64,000 bases of DNA from Hyphomicrobiales bacterium. Its GTDB lineage: Bacteria; Pseudomonadota; Alphaproteobacteria; Rhizobiales; Rhizobiaceae. Below, piece after piece: positions 8,998 through 18,278 of this stretch; position 1 is the stretch's first letter, and the number at the start of each line of letters is the position of its first letter. Below the pieces are notes generated by a model. The model searched no databases, was not told the origin of the DNA, and saw nothing but the letters and a program-made list of their open reading frames with translations. The stretch spans positions 372,001 through 436,000 of the forward strand of contig UBMP01000016.1 in assembly GCA_900466575.1 (NCBI GenBank). The letters run 5' to 3'. A program made the translations under genes and the position numbers.

Positions 8998-9516
8998 TCA
9001 CTGCGCAGTGAAATAGCCGTTCATCGTGTCACGCAATGAAACCGGATCGCCGTCCGGGACGATGTTGACGATATCGTCGATCTTGGCCACGCCGTTTTCC
9101 ATCACGACCTTGAAATGCGTCTCGCTGAAACGGTTGTCCGCATTCTCGAAGCAGTAGAAGGCGTGGAATTTGGCCACGACATCGAAACCGTTATCCTTAG
9201 GCCCTGCATTCGTGATGGTCAGGTCCTTGGGCGCGCAGCCATCCTGACCGCCCAGCACCGGATCGTAATCGATGAACGGCTCGTTGTTTGCCTCGGCCTT
9301 GGCGAAACCCTTCTTGGCGATTGTCACGAAAGCGGCGCTGAACAGCTGCGGCATCCACTTGTCGGAAAAATAATCGTCCTGGTTGGAATCGTCACCGCTC
9401 AGATTACTCTGGCTAATCTGCATGATCTTCTGCACCGGCGCGGTCGGATCGGCGTCGTCGGCCAGAGCCGGCAGGGCAAATGCGAGAAATGCGAGGAAGG
9501 GTGCAAGAGCGCGCAT
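8998..9516 (-). CDS. Secreted protein of unknown function
   Basis: A 172-residue protein with a signal peptide (RALAPFLAFLAFALPALA, cleavage before DDADPT). The mature part has two cysteines that could form a disulfide (GCAPKD and FYCFEN) and an alternating pattern suggesting a mixed alpha/beta fold similar to small periplasmic DUF3828-type proteins, though I am not certain of the family. The start at 9516 has GGAG eight bases upstream. It is convergent with the hydrolase gene and divergent from icd. Confidence 0.7.
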   Translation of the reverse strand: MRALAPFLAFLAFALPALADDADPTAPVQKIMQISQSNLSGDDSNQDDYFSDKWMPQLFSAAFVTIAKKGFAKAEANNEPFIDYDPVLGGQDGCAPKDLTITNAGPKDNGFDVVAKFHAFYCFENADNRFSETHFKVVMENGVAKIDDIVNIVPDGDPVSLRDTMNGYFTAQ

Positions 9517-9767
9517 CTGTTGATCTCCGGCGCGAGACTGATTCGCGCGATGGTTTGGCGTTGGCATGAACTGGAGTCGAACTAATTGTCCATTTCAACC
9601 ATAAAATGGCATGCGGCCGCTGTTCGGTGCAAACGCCGGGCTTCCTAAAATTGACGAAGTCGCCCCGCATCCGCCTTTGCGTTCGCCTTTCTCGGTGCTA
9701 TAGCGCACGGGATATTTTCCGAAAGGCGAATTCCCCACTCGCCGCAATCCGAGAAAGAGGCTGATAT

Positions 9768-10982
9768 ATGAGCAAGATCAAGGTAGCCAACCCCGTCGTG
9801 GATCTCGACGGCGACGAGATGACCCGCATCATCTGGCAGTTCATCAAGGACAAACTGATCCTGCCCTATCTCGATCTCGATATCGAATATTACGACCTCT
9901 CGGTCGAAAACCGCGACGCCACCAACGACCAGGTCACCGTTGACGCCGCCAACGCCATCAAGAAGCACGGCGTCGGCATCAAGTGCGCCACGATCACGCC
10001 GGACGAAGCCCGCGTGAAGGAATTCAACCTCAAGGAAATGTGGAAGTCGCCGAACGGCACGATCCGCAACATCCTCGGCGGCGTGATCTTCCGCGAGCCG
10101 ATCATCTGCAAGAACGTTCCGCGCCTCGTTCCCGGCTGGACCCAGCCGATCGTCGTCGGCCGTCACGCCTTCGGCGACCAGTACAAGGCAACCGACTTCA
10201 AGTTCCCCGGCAAGGGCACGATCACCATCAAGTTCGTCGGCGAAGACGGCCAGGTCATCGAGAAGGAAGTCTTCAAGGCTCCGGGCGCCGGCGTTACGAT
10301 GGCGATGTACAACCTTGATGAATCGATCCGCGACTTCGCCCGCGCCTCGATGAACTACGGCCTGATGCGTAAGTGGCCGGTTTACCTCTCCACGAAGAAC
10401 ACGATCCTCAAGGCCTATGACGGCCGCTTCAAGGACATCTTCGAGGAAGTTTACCAGAACGAATTCAAGGCCGAATTCGACAAGGCCGGCATCATCTACG
10501 AACACCGCCTGATCGACGACATGGTCGCTTCGGCTCTGAAGTGGTCGGGCGGCTATGTCTGGGCCTGCAAGAACTATGACGGCGACGTCCAGTCGGATAC
10601 GGTCGCCCAGGGCTTCGGCTCGCTCGGCCTCATGACCTCGGTTCTCCTGTCGCCCGATGGCCGCACGGTTGAAGCCGAAGCCGCACACGGCACGGTGACG
10701 CGTCACTATCGCCAGCACCAGAAGGGTCAGGAAACCTCGACCAACTCCATCGCCTCGATCTTCGCCTGGACGCGTGGCCTCGCCCACCGCGCCAAGCTCG
10801 ACGACAATGCCGAGCTGGCCAAGTTCGCCGATACGCTGGAAAAGGTCTGCGTCGCCACCGTCGAAAGCGGCTACATGACGAAGGACCTCGCCCTTCTCAT
10901 CGGCCCCGACCAGCCGTGGCTCTCCACCACCGGCTTCCTCGACAAGGTCGACGAAAACCTCAAGAAGGCGATGAGCGCCTGA
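9768..10982 (+). CDS. icd: NADP-dependent isocitrate dehydrogenase
   Basis: A 404-residue TCA-cycle enzyme oxidising isocitrate to 2-oxoglutarate with NADP+. It is of the eukaryotic/rhizobial homodimer type (opening [18 protein letters not shown]; '[10 protein letters not shown]' substrate loop; '[17 protein letters not shown]' cofactor region), shorter than the E. coli form in its N-terminal part. Codon use is strongly biased, as expected for a highly expressed gene. It is monocistronic and has its own terminator. The gap before it (9517-9767) shows no gene. Confidence 0.97.
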   Translation: MSKIKVANPVVDLDGDEMTRIIWQFIKDKLILPYLDLDIEYYDLSVENRDATNDQVTVDAANAIKKHGVGIKCATITPDEARVKEFNLKEMWKSPNGTIRNILGGVIFREPIICKNVPRLVPGWTQPIVVGRHAFGDQYKATDFKFPGKGTITIKFVGEDGQVIEKEVFKAPGAGVTMAMYNLDESIRDFARASMNYGLMRKWPVYLSTKNTILKAYDGRFKDIFEEVYQNEFKAEFDKAGIIYEHRLIDDMVASALKWSGGYVWACKNYDGDVQSDTVAQGFGSLGLMTSVLLSPDGRTVEAEAAHGTVTRHYRQHQKGQETSTNSIASIFAWTRGLAHRAKLDDNAELAKFADTLEKVCVATVESGYMTKDLALLIGPDQPWLSTTGFLDKVDENLKKAMSA

Positions 10983-11008
10983 TCGGCGCACCTGCTGGAA
11001 AACCAACG

Positions 11009-11034
11009 AACCCGGTCGCAAGGCCGGGTTTTTT
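11009..11034 (+). terminator. Intrinsic terminator of icd
   Basis: A 7-bp stem (AACCCGG / CCGGGTT) with an 8-base loop is followed by TTTT, 26 bp after the icd stop. Outer bases ACCAAC/GTTGGT extend the symmetry. Confidence 0.85.
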
Positions 11035-11109
11035 GTTGGTCGCGACACATAGAGAAAACCAAAGTTTAACTCTCGGACGCCATTATTCGCACAACTGTGG
11101 AACGAATGA

Positions 11110-12072
11110 ATGACGCCCCAATCACCGCGCTACAAACATTATGATCTCGGCCTCCAGCCGGCCGGAACGGTCGTGGAAATCGCGTTGTCGTCGATCAACA
11201 ATGTCCGCCTGCTGGACGAGCGGAATTACCGCCTCTACGCAGCGTCGCAGCCTTACAAGTTTCTGGGCGGTCTCACGGTCAAGACGCCGTCAAAGCTCAC
11301 TGTTCCGACCGCCGGCCAATGGCATCTCGTGGTGGACCGCGAAGGCCTCCCCAAGCTGGCCAATTCCAATGTCCGCACCATCCAGCCGGGGCACAAGCGG
11401 TTCCGCGTGCAGGAGGCCGACGCCGTCGATCCCCAGAAGACAGAAGCCGAAGCCGGAGAAACAACACAAGAAGCAGAGTCTGCCGTCGCCATCACAGGCC
11501 AAGACAGCCCGGCTGTGATGGGCGAGATCCTGAAGGAACTTCATCAATACAAGCGCATTGCCAACACCGATGCCCTGACCGGCCTTGCCAATCGACGCGC
11601 CTTTGATGAAAAGCTGGCTTCGGTATTTGCGCCCGGCTACCCGCACCCCGCGGCGCTTGTCATCTCCGACGTCGATCATTTCAAGAAATTCAACGACACC
11701 TACGGCCACCTCGTCGGAGACAAGGTTCTGGTGATTGTTGCAGGGCTCCTGCGGGACCACGCCAGCGACAGCCTTTTCGTCGCCCGCGCCGGTGGCGAGG
11801 AATTCGCGATGATCATCGAGGGGCAGCACGTCGCAGACGTGCTCCGCATCGCAGACAGCGTGCGGGCCGCGCTCGAACAGACGCCGTTCAAGGATGAAGC
11901 GGCAGGTATCGATTACGGCCGGATAACGATCTCCATGGGCATCTGCATGAAGTCGGATGCGGCAGATCCGAAAGACATCTACGCGAAGGCAGACAGCGCG
12001 CTCTATGCCTCGAAGAAGGGTGGCCGCAATCGCTGCACTCTGTTTACCGCAAACCTGCAGGCAGCAAGCTGA
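11110..12072 (+). CDS. GGDEF diguanylate cyclase
   Basis: A 320-residue protein. The C-terminal half (from about residue 155) is a complete GGDEF domain: 'TDALTGLANRRAFDEKL', the metal site 'DVDHFKKFNDTYGH' and the active-site loop 'RAGGEEF', so it should make cyclic di-GMP. No RxxD product-inhibition site stands at the expected spacing before GGEEF. The N-terminal half (1-120) looks like a small beta domain that I cannot name, followed by an acidic linker. No membrane segment is visible. It stands alone after the icd terminator. Confidence 0.88.
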   Translation: MTPQSPRYKHYDLGLQPAGTVVEIALSSINNVRLLDERNYRLYAASQPYKFLGGLTVKTPSKLTVPTAGQWHLVVDREGLPKLANSNVRTIQPGHKRFRVQEADAVDPQKTEAEAGETTQEAESAVAITGQDSPAVMGEILKELHQYKRIANTDALTGLANRRAFDEKLASVFAPGYPHPAALVISDVDHFKKFNDTYGHLVGDKVLVIVAGLLRDHASDSLFVARAGGEEFAMIIEGQHVADVLRIADSVRAALEQTPFKDEAAGIDYGRITISMGICMKSDAADPKDIYAKADSALYASKKGGRNRCTLFTANLQAAS

Positions 12073-12077
12073 CAGGC

Positions 12078-12620
12078 TCAGGCCTGTCGCCGCCCCACTT
12101 CGTTGGCAAATTCGGAAGCGAACAACTCCAACGCTGCCCAATCGGTGAACTCCCGATCGCCCTTCTCATCACCCGCAGGCGCGTTCCGCGACAGACGCCG
12201 CACCATCCAGCGCTTGAAGAAGTCATATTCCGCCAGTCGAAGCGCGCCGCCCGCATGGTGGATGGCGAGTGGTTGCCAGCCGGTCTCGGCGAGCAACCCG
12301 GTCGGATAGTCCTCACCCTCCTGCCGCTCGTCCGGCACATCGCTCACAATCGACAACGACACCGACACGAAGGCCGAGGGGATCGAGTTCAGCCAGTCCG
12401 CCTCCTGTCGGACGAAATGCGTGAAGGTCGTCGGATAACGTCCGGCATGAACCGGCGCGAGCAGGATTGCGGCGTTTGGTCTGTTGAGGATGAACTCCAT
12501 CATCCCAGCGGTGTTCTGAAGCGCGACCTGCCAGCCGCGATTTTCGAAGATTTCGGCAAGCTGCGCCGCGATCTTCCGTGTCTGCCCCTCCACGGTGGCA
12601 TAGGCGATGAGAATGTTCAT
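12078..12620 (-). CDS. Flavodoxin-domain protein, HemG-like
   Basis: A 180-residue flavodoxin-fold protein. The N-terminal FMN-phosphate loop 'ILIAYATVEGQTRKIA' and 'ILLAPVHAGRYP' resemble HemG protoporphyrinogen oxidase and other flavodoxin-domain proteins. The start at 12620 places the FMN loop at the extreme N-terminus as usual; an upstream in-frame ATG would add six residues. It is convergent with the diguanylate cyclase, with 5 bp between stops. Activity in haem synthesis is possible but not shown. Confidence 0.75.
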   Translation of the reverse strand: MNILIAYATVEGQTRKIAAQLAEIFENRGWQVALQNTAGMMEFILNRPNAAILLAPVHAGRYPTTFTHFVRQEADWLNSIPSAFVSVSLSIVSDVPDERQEGEDYPTGLLAETGWQPLAIHHAGGALRLAEYDFFKRWMVRRLSRNAPAGDEKGDREFTDWAALELFASEFANEVGRRQA

Positions 12621-12700
12621 GGGTCCGCTCCCGTTCAATATTGAACGGATTATGGCCGTGGCCCGAGACCTGCGCTTTGAGGAAGATCAATTAGGGCGGC

Positions 12701-14014
12701 TCACTTTCCCGACCGCTCGGCCCTCAGCTTCGCCCACCAGTCGAGCCTTTTCCGGATATCGCGCTCGAAGCCCCGTTCCGGCGGATCGTAGAAAGTCTTG
12801 CGGCCCATCTTCTCGGGAAAATAATCCTGCCCCGAAAAGGCGTCCGGCTCGTCGTGGTCGTAGCGATAGCCCTCATTGTACCCCTCGGCCTTCATGAGCT
12901 TGGTGGGAGCATTGAGGATATGTTTCGGCGGCAGCAGCGAGCCATACTCCTTGGCTGCGCGCATCGAGGCCTTGTAGGCGGTGTAGACCGCATTCGATTT
13001 CGGCGCGGTGGCCAGATAGACGCAGGCCTGTGCCAGCGCGAGTTCACCCTCCGGCGAGCCGAGGAAATCATAGGCATCCTTGGCGGCATTCGCGACGACG
13101 AGTGCCTGCGGGTCGGCAAGGCCGATATCCTCCACCGCCATGCGCACCAGCCGCCGCCCCAGAAACAGCGGGTCTTCGCCGGCATCGAACATGCGCGCCA
13201 GATAATAGAGCGCTGCATCCGGATCGGAGCCACGCACGGATTTATGCAGCGCCGAGATCAGATTGTAATGTCCGTCCTGCCCCTTGTCATAGACCGGAGC
13301 CCGACGCTGCACAACGCGCGTCAAGCCGGCCGTGTCGAACCGCTCCCCCGCACGTGCCGCGCGCCAGACTTCCTCGGCCAGCGTCAGCGCCGCGCGCCCA
13401 TCACCATCGGCCATGCGGATCAGGCTGACCCGCGCGTCGGCATCGAGCGGCAAGGCCCTGCCCTCTTCCTCCTCCGCGCGATTCAGAAGGGCCTCGAGGC
13501 TCTCCTCGTCATGCGGCTTGAAGGTCAGTACGCGTGCGCGGGACAAAAGAGCGGCGTTTAATTCGAAGGATGGATTTTCAGTCGTCGCCCCCACGAGAAC
13601 AATCGTGCCGTCCTCCATCACAGGCAGGAAACTGTCCTGCTGGGCGCGATTGAAGCGATGGATTTCGTCGACGAAAAGCAGCGTCTGCCGGCCCGACATA
13701 CGCCGCGCCCGCGCCGTCTCGAACACCTTCTTGAGGTCCGCCACGCCGGAAAAGATCGCAGAGATCTGCTCGAAGGCGAGCCCCGTCTCACCCGAGAGAA
13801 GACGAGCTACTGTCGTCTTTCCTGTGCCGGGCGGTCCCCAGAAGATCATCGAACCGAGCGAACCCGCCTCGATCATCCGTGTCAGCGCGCCATCCGGTCC
13901 GGTCAGGTGTCCCTGGCCGGAGACCTCAGCCAGCGTTTTCGGCCGCAGCCGTTCCGCCAGAGGCCGTTTGGCCGCGAAGTCTTCGGGTTCATGGGCGCTG
14001 AAGAGATCGCTCAT
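12701..14014 (-). CDS. rarA: Replication-associated recombination protein A (MgsA/RarA)
   Basis: A 437-residue AAA+ ATPase acting at stalled replication forks. Walker A (WGPPGTGKTT), Walker B (LLFVDEIHRFNRAQQD), sensor 1 (GATTENPSF) and the C-terminal tetramerisation region (YLATAPKSNAVYTAY) are visible, and length is normal. Its ATG overlaps the degQ stop by 4 bases (ATGA), so it is translated with the protease gene. Confidence 0.95.
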   Translation of the reverse strand: MSDLFSAHEPEDFAAKRPLAERLRPKTLAEVSGQGHLTGPDGALTRMIEAGSLGSMIFWGPPGTGKTTVARLLSGETGLAFEQISAIFSGVADLKKVFETARARRMSGRQTLLFVDEIHRFNRAQQDSFLPVMEDGTIVLVGATTENPSFELNAALLSRARVLTFKPHDEESLEALLNRAEEEEGRALPLDADARVSLIRMADGDGRAALTLAEEVWRAARAGERFDTAGLTRVVQRRAPVYDKGQDGHYNLISALHKSVRGSDPDAALYYLARMFDAGEDPLFLGRRLVRMAVEDIGLADPQALVVANAAKDAYDFLGSPEGELALAQACVYLATAPKSNAVYTAYKASMRAAKEYGSLLPPKHILNAPTKLMKAEGYNEGYRYDHDEPDAFSGQDYFPEKMGRKTFYDPPERGFERDIRKRLDWWAKLRAERSGK

Positions 14015-15411
14015 CGGAAGACTTGCCGAATGCGCTGGCCACCGCGATTGATCTCGACGCGCCAGATATTCGGATCGCTGTTGGCCATCTGCGACAACGT
14101 CTTGGTGTCCTCGATCGCCGTACCATTCACCGAGACGATGATATCGCCCTTGGCGAAACCGAGCTGATCGGCCGGCGAACCGTCCTCCACCTTGCGGATG
14201 GCTACGCCGGTGTTCTCGGCCGGCATTTGCAATTCGTCTGCCACGCGCGGCGAGAGATTGACGGCGACAATGCCGGCAAAGGGATTGCGCCCGTCGATGC
14301 GGCGTTCGTCCCGCGGGGGGATTTCCGGGGCCCGATCCAGTTTGATCGAGACTTCGCGCTCCTTGCCGTCACGATAGACGGTAAGCTTGGCGTCGCTGCC
14401 CAGCCCGGCGGTCAGCATGCGATAGCCCAGCGCGTCGGGATGCTGGATCGGAATGCCATTGAGCGCGACGATCGTATCGCCCTTGGCAAGCCCCGCCTGC
14501 TCCGCAGGCCCGCCCTTGGCGACCTTGGTGATGAACGCGCCGCCGGCGCGCTTGAGGCCGATCGCCTCCGCGACATCCGCCGAAACCGCATCGAAGGACG
14601 CACCGACATAGGGCCTCTCGAATGTCTGGTCGCCACGCTCCGCCGCCTCGATGAAGACCTTGGCAAGATTGGCCGGAATGGCGAAGCCGATGCCGTTCGA
14701 GCCGCCGCCCTTCGAGAAGATGGCCGAGTTGATGCCGATGAGCTGGCCCTTCATGTCCACCAGCGCGCCCCCCGAATTGCCGGGATTGATCGAAGCATCG
14801 GTCTGTATGAAGAAGCCGAAATCGGACACGCCTATATTGCCGCGCGCCAATCCCGAAACGATACCGCTCGTCACTGTCTGGCCGACGCCGAAGGGGTCGC
14901 CGATGGCTAGAACCAGATCGCCGACCTCCAGCTTGTCGGAATCGCCCAGCGGCAGCGGCGGCAGCTTCTCCTTCGTATCGATCTTCAGAACCGCCAGATC
15001 GACCTTGTCATCCTTGAGTAGAACCTTACTCTTGAACTCGCGGCCGTCCGAGAGAGCCACCTTGATCTCGTCGGCCCCCTCGATGACGTGGTTGTTGGTG
15101 ATCACCGTGCCATTCTCGCCCACGATCACGCCGGAGCCGAGCGAGCTTTCCGTCTGGCGCCGCCCCTGCCCGCCGCCGAAGAACTGGCGGAAGAAGGGGT
15201 CGTTGTCGAAGATCGTGCTGCGCACCACCGTGCGCTCAGCGTAGACATTGACGACGGAGGGCGCAGTCTGCTTGACCAGCGGCGCATAGGAAAGCCGCAC
15301 GTCCTCCTGGCTCTGCGGCAGCTTGCGCACATCCTCGGAGACAGCGGTAAAGGCGAGACCACCGACGACAAGAAGAGCGGCGGCGAAAACTGCTGGCATT
15401 TTGAAATTCAT
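14011..15411 (-). CDS. degQ: DegQ/DegP-type periplasmic serine endoprotease
   Basis: A 466-residue HtrA protease for envelope protein quality control. After an N-terminal signal/anchor (FKMPAVFAAALLVVGGLAFT) come the trypsin-like domain with catalytic His (TNNHVIEG), Asp (KVDLAVLK) and Ser (NPGNSGGAL), then two PDZ domains (about 270-360 and 390-466). The start has GAGGT upstream. It is the first gene of an operon with rarA. Confidence 0.93.
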   Translation of the reverse strand: MNFKMPAVFAAALLVVGGLAFTAVSEDVRKLPQSQEDVRLSYAPLVKQTAPSVVNVYAERTVVRSTIFDNDPFFRQFFGGGQGRRQTESSLGSGVIVGENGTVITNNHVIEGADEIKVALSDGREFKSKVLLKDDKVDLAVLKIDTKEKLPPLPLGDSDKLEVGDLVLAIGDPFGVGQTVTSGIVSGLARGNIGVSDFGFFIQTDASINPGNSGGALVDMKGQLIGINSAIFSKGGGSNGIGFAIPANLAKVFIEAAERGDQTFERPYVGASFDAVSADVAEAIGLKRAGGAFITKVAKGGPAEQAGLAKGDTIVALNGIPIQHPDALGYRMLTAGLGSDAKLTVYRDGKEREVSIKLDRAPEIPPRDERRIDGRNPFAGIVAVNLSPRVADELQMPAENTGVAIRKVEDGSPADQLGFAKGDIIVSVNGTAIEDTKTLSQMANSDPNIWRVEINRGGQRIRQVFR

Positions 15412-15668
15412 GGATCAACCTCGGCATTGGGGTCGGAAGACGCTGCAACCGACGCTCCTGAAACTGGCCCAAAATGGCGGCCGTTTCAAACCCTCCGGAT
15501 ATCAACTCACCGGAAAAGCGCGTCTTTTGCCTGCCTCGCGGCCACAAATATGTGGTCATGCGCCTTTCTGTTTGAAAGGTCGCTACAAGAGGCTTTTGGG
15601 ACACCGGAATACGGCCAAAGTTGGAAGTTGGACGGTCGCATCATTCGCGGCCGTCGAAAAACACACGG

Positions 15669-16586
15669 TCAGGCCGCCCGATCAGGCAGCTTTTCCGTCG
15701 ACTTGCCGATTGATGCGACCGCTGCACGAATATAGTCAGCAAGGGCGTCAACAGGCGCCGGGGCGCCCATCCGCATCACCATGCCGACATCGTAATAGCC
15801 GATATCGGGCAAGCCATGCGCCTCCCCCAGCTCCACCATGTCCTCAGCAATGAGGAAGCGGGCCAGCGGCGCGATGGCAATGTCGGCGCGGATCGCGGCG
15901 CGCTGCCCCATGTGATGCGCACTGAGATAGGCGATCCGGTAAGCTTGACCGGATTTTTCCAGCGCATCCAGCGCCTTCGACCGCCATATGCAGCCCGCCT
16001 CCCATACGGAGACTGGCACAGGCGAACGCGCATAGGCATTGCCGCATTTCTTGCCAGCCCAAACAAGCTTCTCGCGATAGAGCAGTTCGCCCTCGCCGCT
16101 GAAATTGCCAGCCGTGCAGTTGAAAAGTGCAATGTCGAGCTTGCCCTCGGAGACCTGCCGACGCAGCGTCTCGCTGCCCTCGATGCGCACATCCACGGCA
16201 ACAAGCGGATAGGCCTCGGCGAAGCGACGCAACACCTCCGGAAGCACCACGTCGCCAATATCGTCCGGCGCGCCAAGATTGACGACGCCGTTCATATGCG
16301 GGCGCACGAAACGGCCGACAATCTCATTGTTCATCGCAAGAATTCGGCGCGCAGAAGTCAGCAGGATTTCGCCGTGGTGGGTCAAAGTCACCGCCCGCGC
16401 ATCGCGACGGAACAAGGTCGCGCCCAGCATGTCTTCGAGCTTCTTGATCTGCATCGAGACGGCCGAGGGCGTCCTCAGCACCGCCTCCGCCGCCGTCGTG
16501 AAATTCCCGGTATCGGCAATCGCGACAAAGGTGCGCAGGATATCCAGTTCCAGAAGCGGCAAGTTTTCACGGCGCGGCTCGTCCAT
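15669..16586 (-). CDS. LysR-family transcriptional regulator
   Basis: A 305-residue regulator. Residues 10-70 form the LysR winged helix (LDILRTFVAIADTGNFTTAA...AVSMQIKKLEDMLG), followed by a periplasmic-binding-like effector domain. The N-terminus and 'RPHMNGVVNLGAPDDIGDVVLP' resemble the LrhA/HexA branch. The start has AGAGGT five bases upstream. It is divergent from the DUF1127 gene at 16817, separated by 230 bp, and could control it. The 257-bp gap to degQ shows no gene. Confidence 0.9.
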   Translation of the reverse strand: MDEPRRENLPLLELDILRTFVAIADTGNFTTAAEAVLRTPSAVSMQIKKLEDMLGATLFRRDARAVTLTHHGEILLTSARRILAMNNEIVGRFVRPHMNGVVNLGAPDDIGDVVLPEVLRRFAEAYPLVAVDVRIEGSETLRRQVSEGKLDIALFNCTAGNFSGEGELLYREKLVWAGKKCGNAYARSPVPVSVWEAGCIWRSKALDALEKSGQAYRIAYLSAHHMGQRAAIRADIAIAPLARFLIAEDMVELGEAHGLPDIGYYDVGMVMRMGAPAPVDALADYIRAAVASIGKSTEKLPDRAA

Positions 16587-16816
16587 ATCGGACCTCTTTC
16601 AATTTTTCTGAACCTTAAGGCAACTCCAATTCGTTTCATTGAACGTCGATTGCGTGCGATAGTCAAGATGCAAGCTTGGCCAAGCGAACCAGACGTGAAG
16701 ATACATCACGAATTCGAATGACAGAAATTCAATCAATTCGTTGGATTGATGAATTGTCTCATTATACCATCCCTTGCAAATCAGGTCGCAAATGCGACTG
16801 GGAAAGGAGAGCAGTC

Positions 16817-17044
16817 ATGACATCGTATTTTTGGGAAGTTCCGCTCGCAGAGACGCCTCGCCGGATGAATGCAGCCGTCGTTATTGCTGCGCTCACCCGT
16901 GTCGCAATTGCGCCAATCGTGGCCGGCTACCGGGCCTGGTCGCGCTATCGCACCGAACGCCTTCTGGAAGGATTGCCGATGGAGGTCCGCAAGGACATCG
17001 GCTATCGCAGCGCCGAAGACATCGACCTCAATCGCCTGCGTTGA
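16817..17044 (+). CDS. DUF1127 small protein
   Basis: A 75-residue protein. The C-terminus 'ERLLEGLPMEVRKDIGYRS' is the DUF1127 signature; the N-terminal half is an amphipathic or hydrophobic helix (NAAVVIAALTRVAIAPIVAG). The start at 16817 has AAAGGAG six bases upstream, a much better site than the in-frame ATG at 16676, which lies in the divergent control region. The gene faces away from the LysR regulator. Confidence 0.85.
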   Translation: MTSYFWEVPLAETPRRMNAAVVIAALTRVAIAPIVAGYRAWSRYRTERLLEGLPMEVRKDIGYRSAEDIDLNRLR

Positions 17045-17276
17045 GGCGTTTCCGAAGCCGAACATGCACGACCTCGCACCGCTGCCGGCAACTCCGGTGG
17101 CGGTGTCGCCGTCTCTCAGAACTCGCGAGAATTATTAAAATCCGCGACTGTCCTCTTCACGACAGATCACTTTCATGCGAATGTCGCAATCAGAAAAGCA
17201 GACGCCGCCAGTCCGTCTAGGCTGACGATCGTCAACTTCGCCGTCACGGTCGGCCTAACGCTTGGGACATGTCGCA

Positions 17277-18275
17277 ATGAGCACACAACAAACGACCAAG
17301 CGCTGCTTGGTCTTTTTCCTGGTCAATGACTTCACGATCCTGCCCTTCACGGCGGCCATCGAAGCACTGCGGATCGCCAACCGGATGCTGGGCTATCAGG
17401 CCTATAAATGGCGGCTAGCCTCAGCGGACGGCGAAAAAGTCTCGTCTTCAAGCGGCATCGAAATAGCCGTCCAGACCTCCCTGGCACTCGAGCGTCGCAT
17501 GCTGTCGGGTGCCGAGCGCCCGTCCATGGCGATCATCTGTTCCGGCATCGATGTCGAGAATTTCAGCAACAAGGCGGTCCATGCGTGGCTTCGCGAGGCC
17601 TATAACCGCAATGTCCAGATCGGCAGCCTCTGTACGGGCGCCCATATCCTGGCTCAGGCGGGCCTTCTCAATGGAAAGCGCTGCGCCATCCACTGGGAGA
17701 ACCTGCCTGGCTTCTCGGAAGCCTTTCCCGAAGTCGAGGTCTATGCCGACCTGTATGAAGTCGACGGCAATATCCACACCTGCGCCGGCGGCACCGCATC
17801 GCTCGACATGATGCTGAACCTGATCGGCCAGGATTTCGATGACAACCTCGTCAATCGCATCTGTGAGCAGGCGCTGACCGATCGCGTTCGCGAACAGTCG
17901 GACCGCCAGCGCCTCCCCTTGCGCGCCCGCCTTGGCGTGCAGAACTCCAAGGTCCTGTCGATCATCGAAGTGATGGAAAAGAACCTCGCCGAACCGCTTT
18001 CGCTGCTGGAAATCGCCGACGATGCGGGCCTCTCGCGCCGCCAGATCGAGCGTCTGTTCAGGCAGGAAATGGGGCGTTCGCCTGCCCGCTACTATCTTGA
18101 AATCCGGCTGGAACGCGCGCGTCATCTCCTGGTCCAGTCCACCCTGCCGGTTGTAGAGGTGGCTGTCGCCTGCGGATTCGTGTCCGCCTCGCATTTCTCC
18201 AAGTGTTATCGCGAAATCTACAATCGCTCGCCTCAGCAGGAGCGTGCGGAGCGCCGGATGCGTCAGGCGGCGTGA
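17277..18275 (+). CDS. GlxA-family AraC-type regulator, GbdR-like
   Basis: A 332-residue regulator with an N-terminal DJ-1/PfpI-like amidotransferase-fold domain (residues 10-180; 'SLCTGAHILAQAGLLNG' nucleophile-elbow region) and a C-terminal AraC double HTH (about 225-315; 'LLEIADDAGLSRRQIERLF' and 'VACGFVSASHFSKCYRE'). It resembles GbdR, the activator of glycine betaine and dimethylglycine catabolism genes. The FAD/GcvT enzyme 2.8 kb downstream would be a fitting target. Either 17277 or 17262 could be the start; neither has a strong ribosome site. Confidence 0.88.
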   Translation: MSTQQTTKRCLVFFLVNDFTILPFTAAIEALRIANRMLGYQAYKWRLASADGEKVSSSSGIEIAVQTSLALERRMLSGAERPSMAIICSGIDVENFSNKAVHAWLREAYNRNVQIGSLCTGAHILAQAGLLNGKRCAIHWENLPGFSEAFPEVEVYADLYEVDGNIHTCAGGTASLDMMLNLIGQDFDDNLVNRICEQALTDRVREQSDRQRLPLRARLGVQNSKVLSIIEVMEKNLAEPLSLLEIADDAGLSRRQIERLFRQEMGRSPARYYLEIRLERARHLLVQSTLPVVEVAVACGFVSASHFSKCYREIYNRSPQQERAERRMRQAA

Positions 18276-18278
18276 GGC

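Noticed and set aside
9645-11048. 467-codon open frame antisense to icd
   Set aside because: Same reason; the sense frame is a complete isocitrate dehydrogenase, and the antisense product looks like GC-skewed noise.
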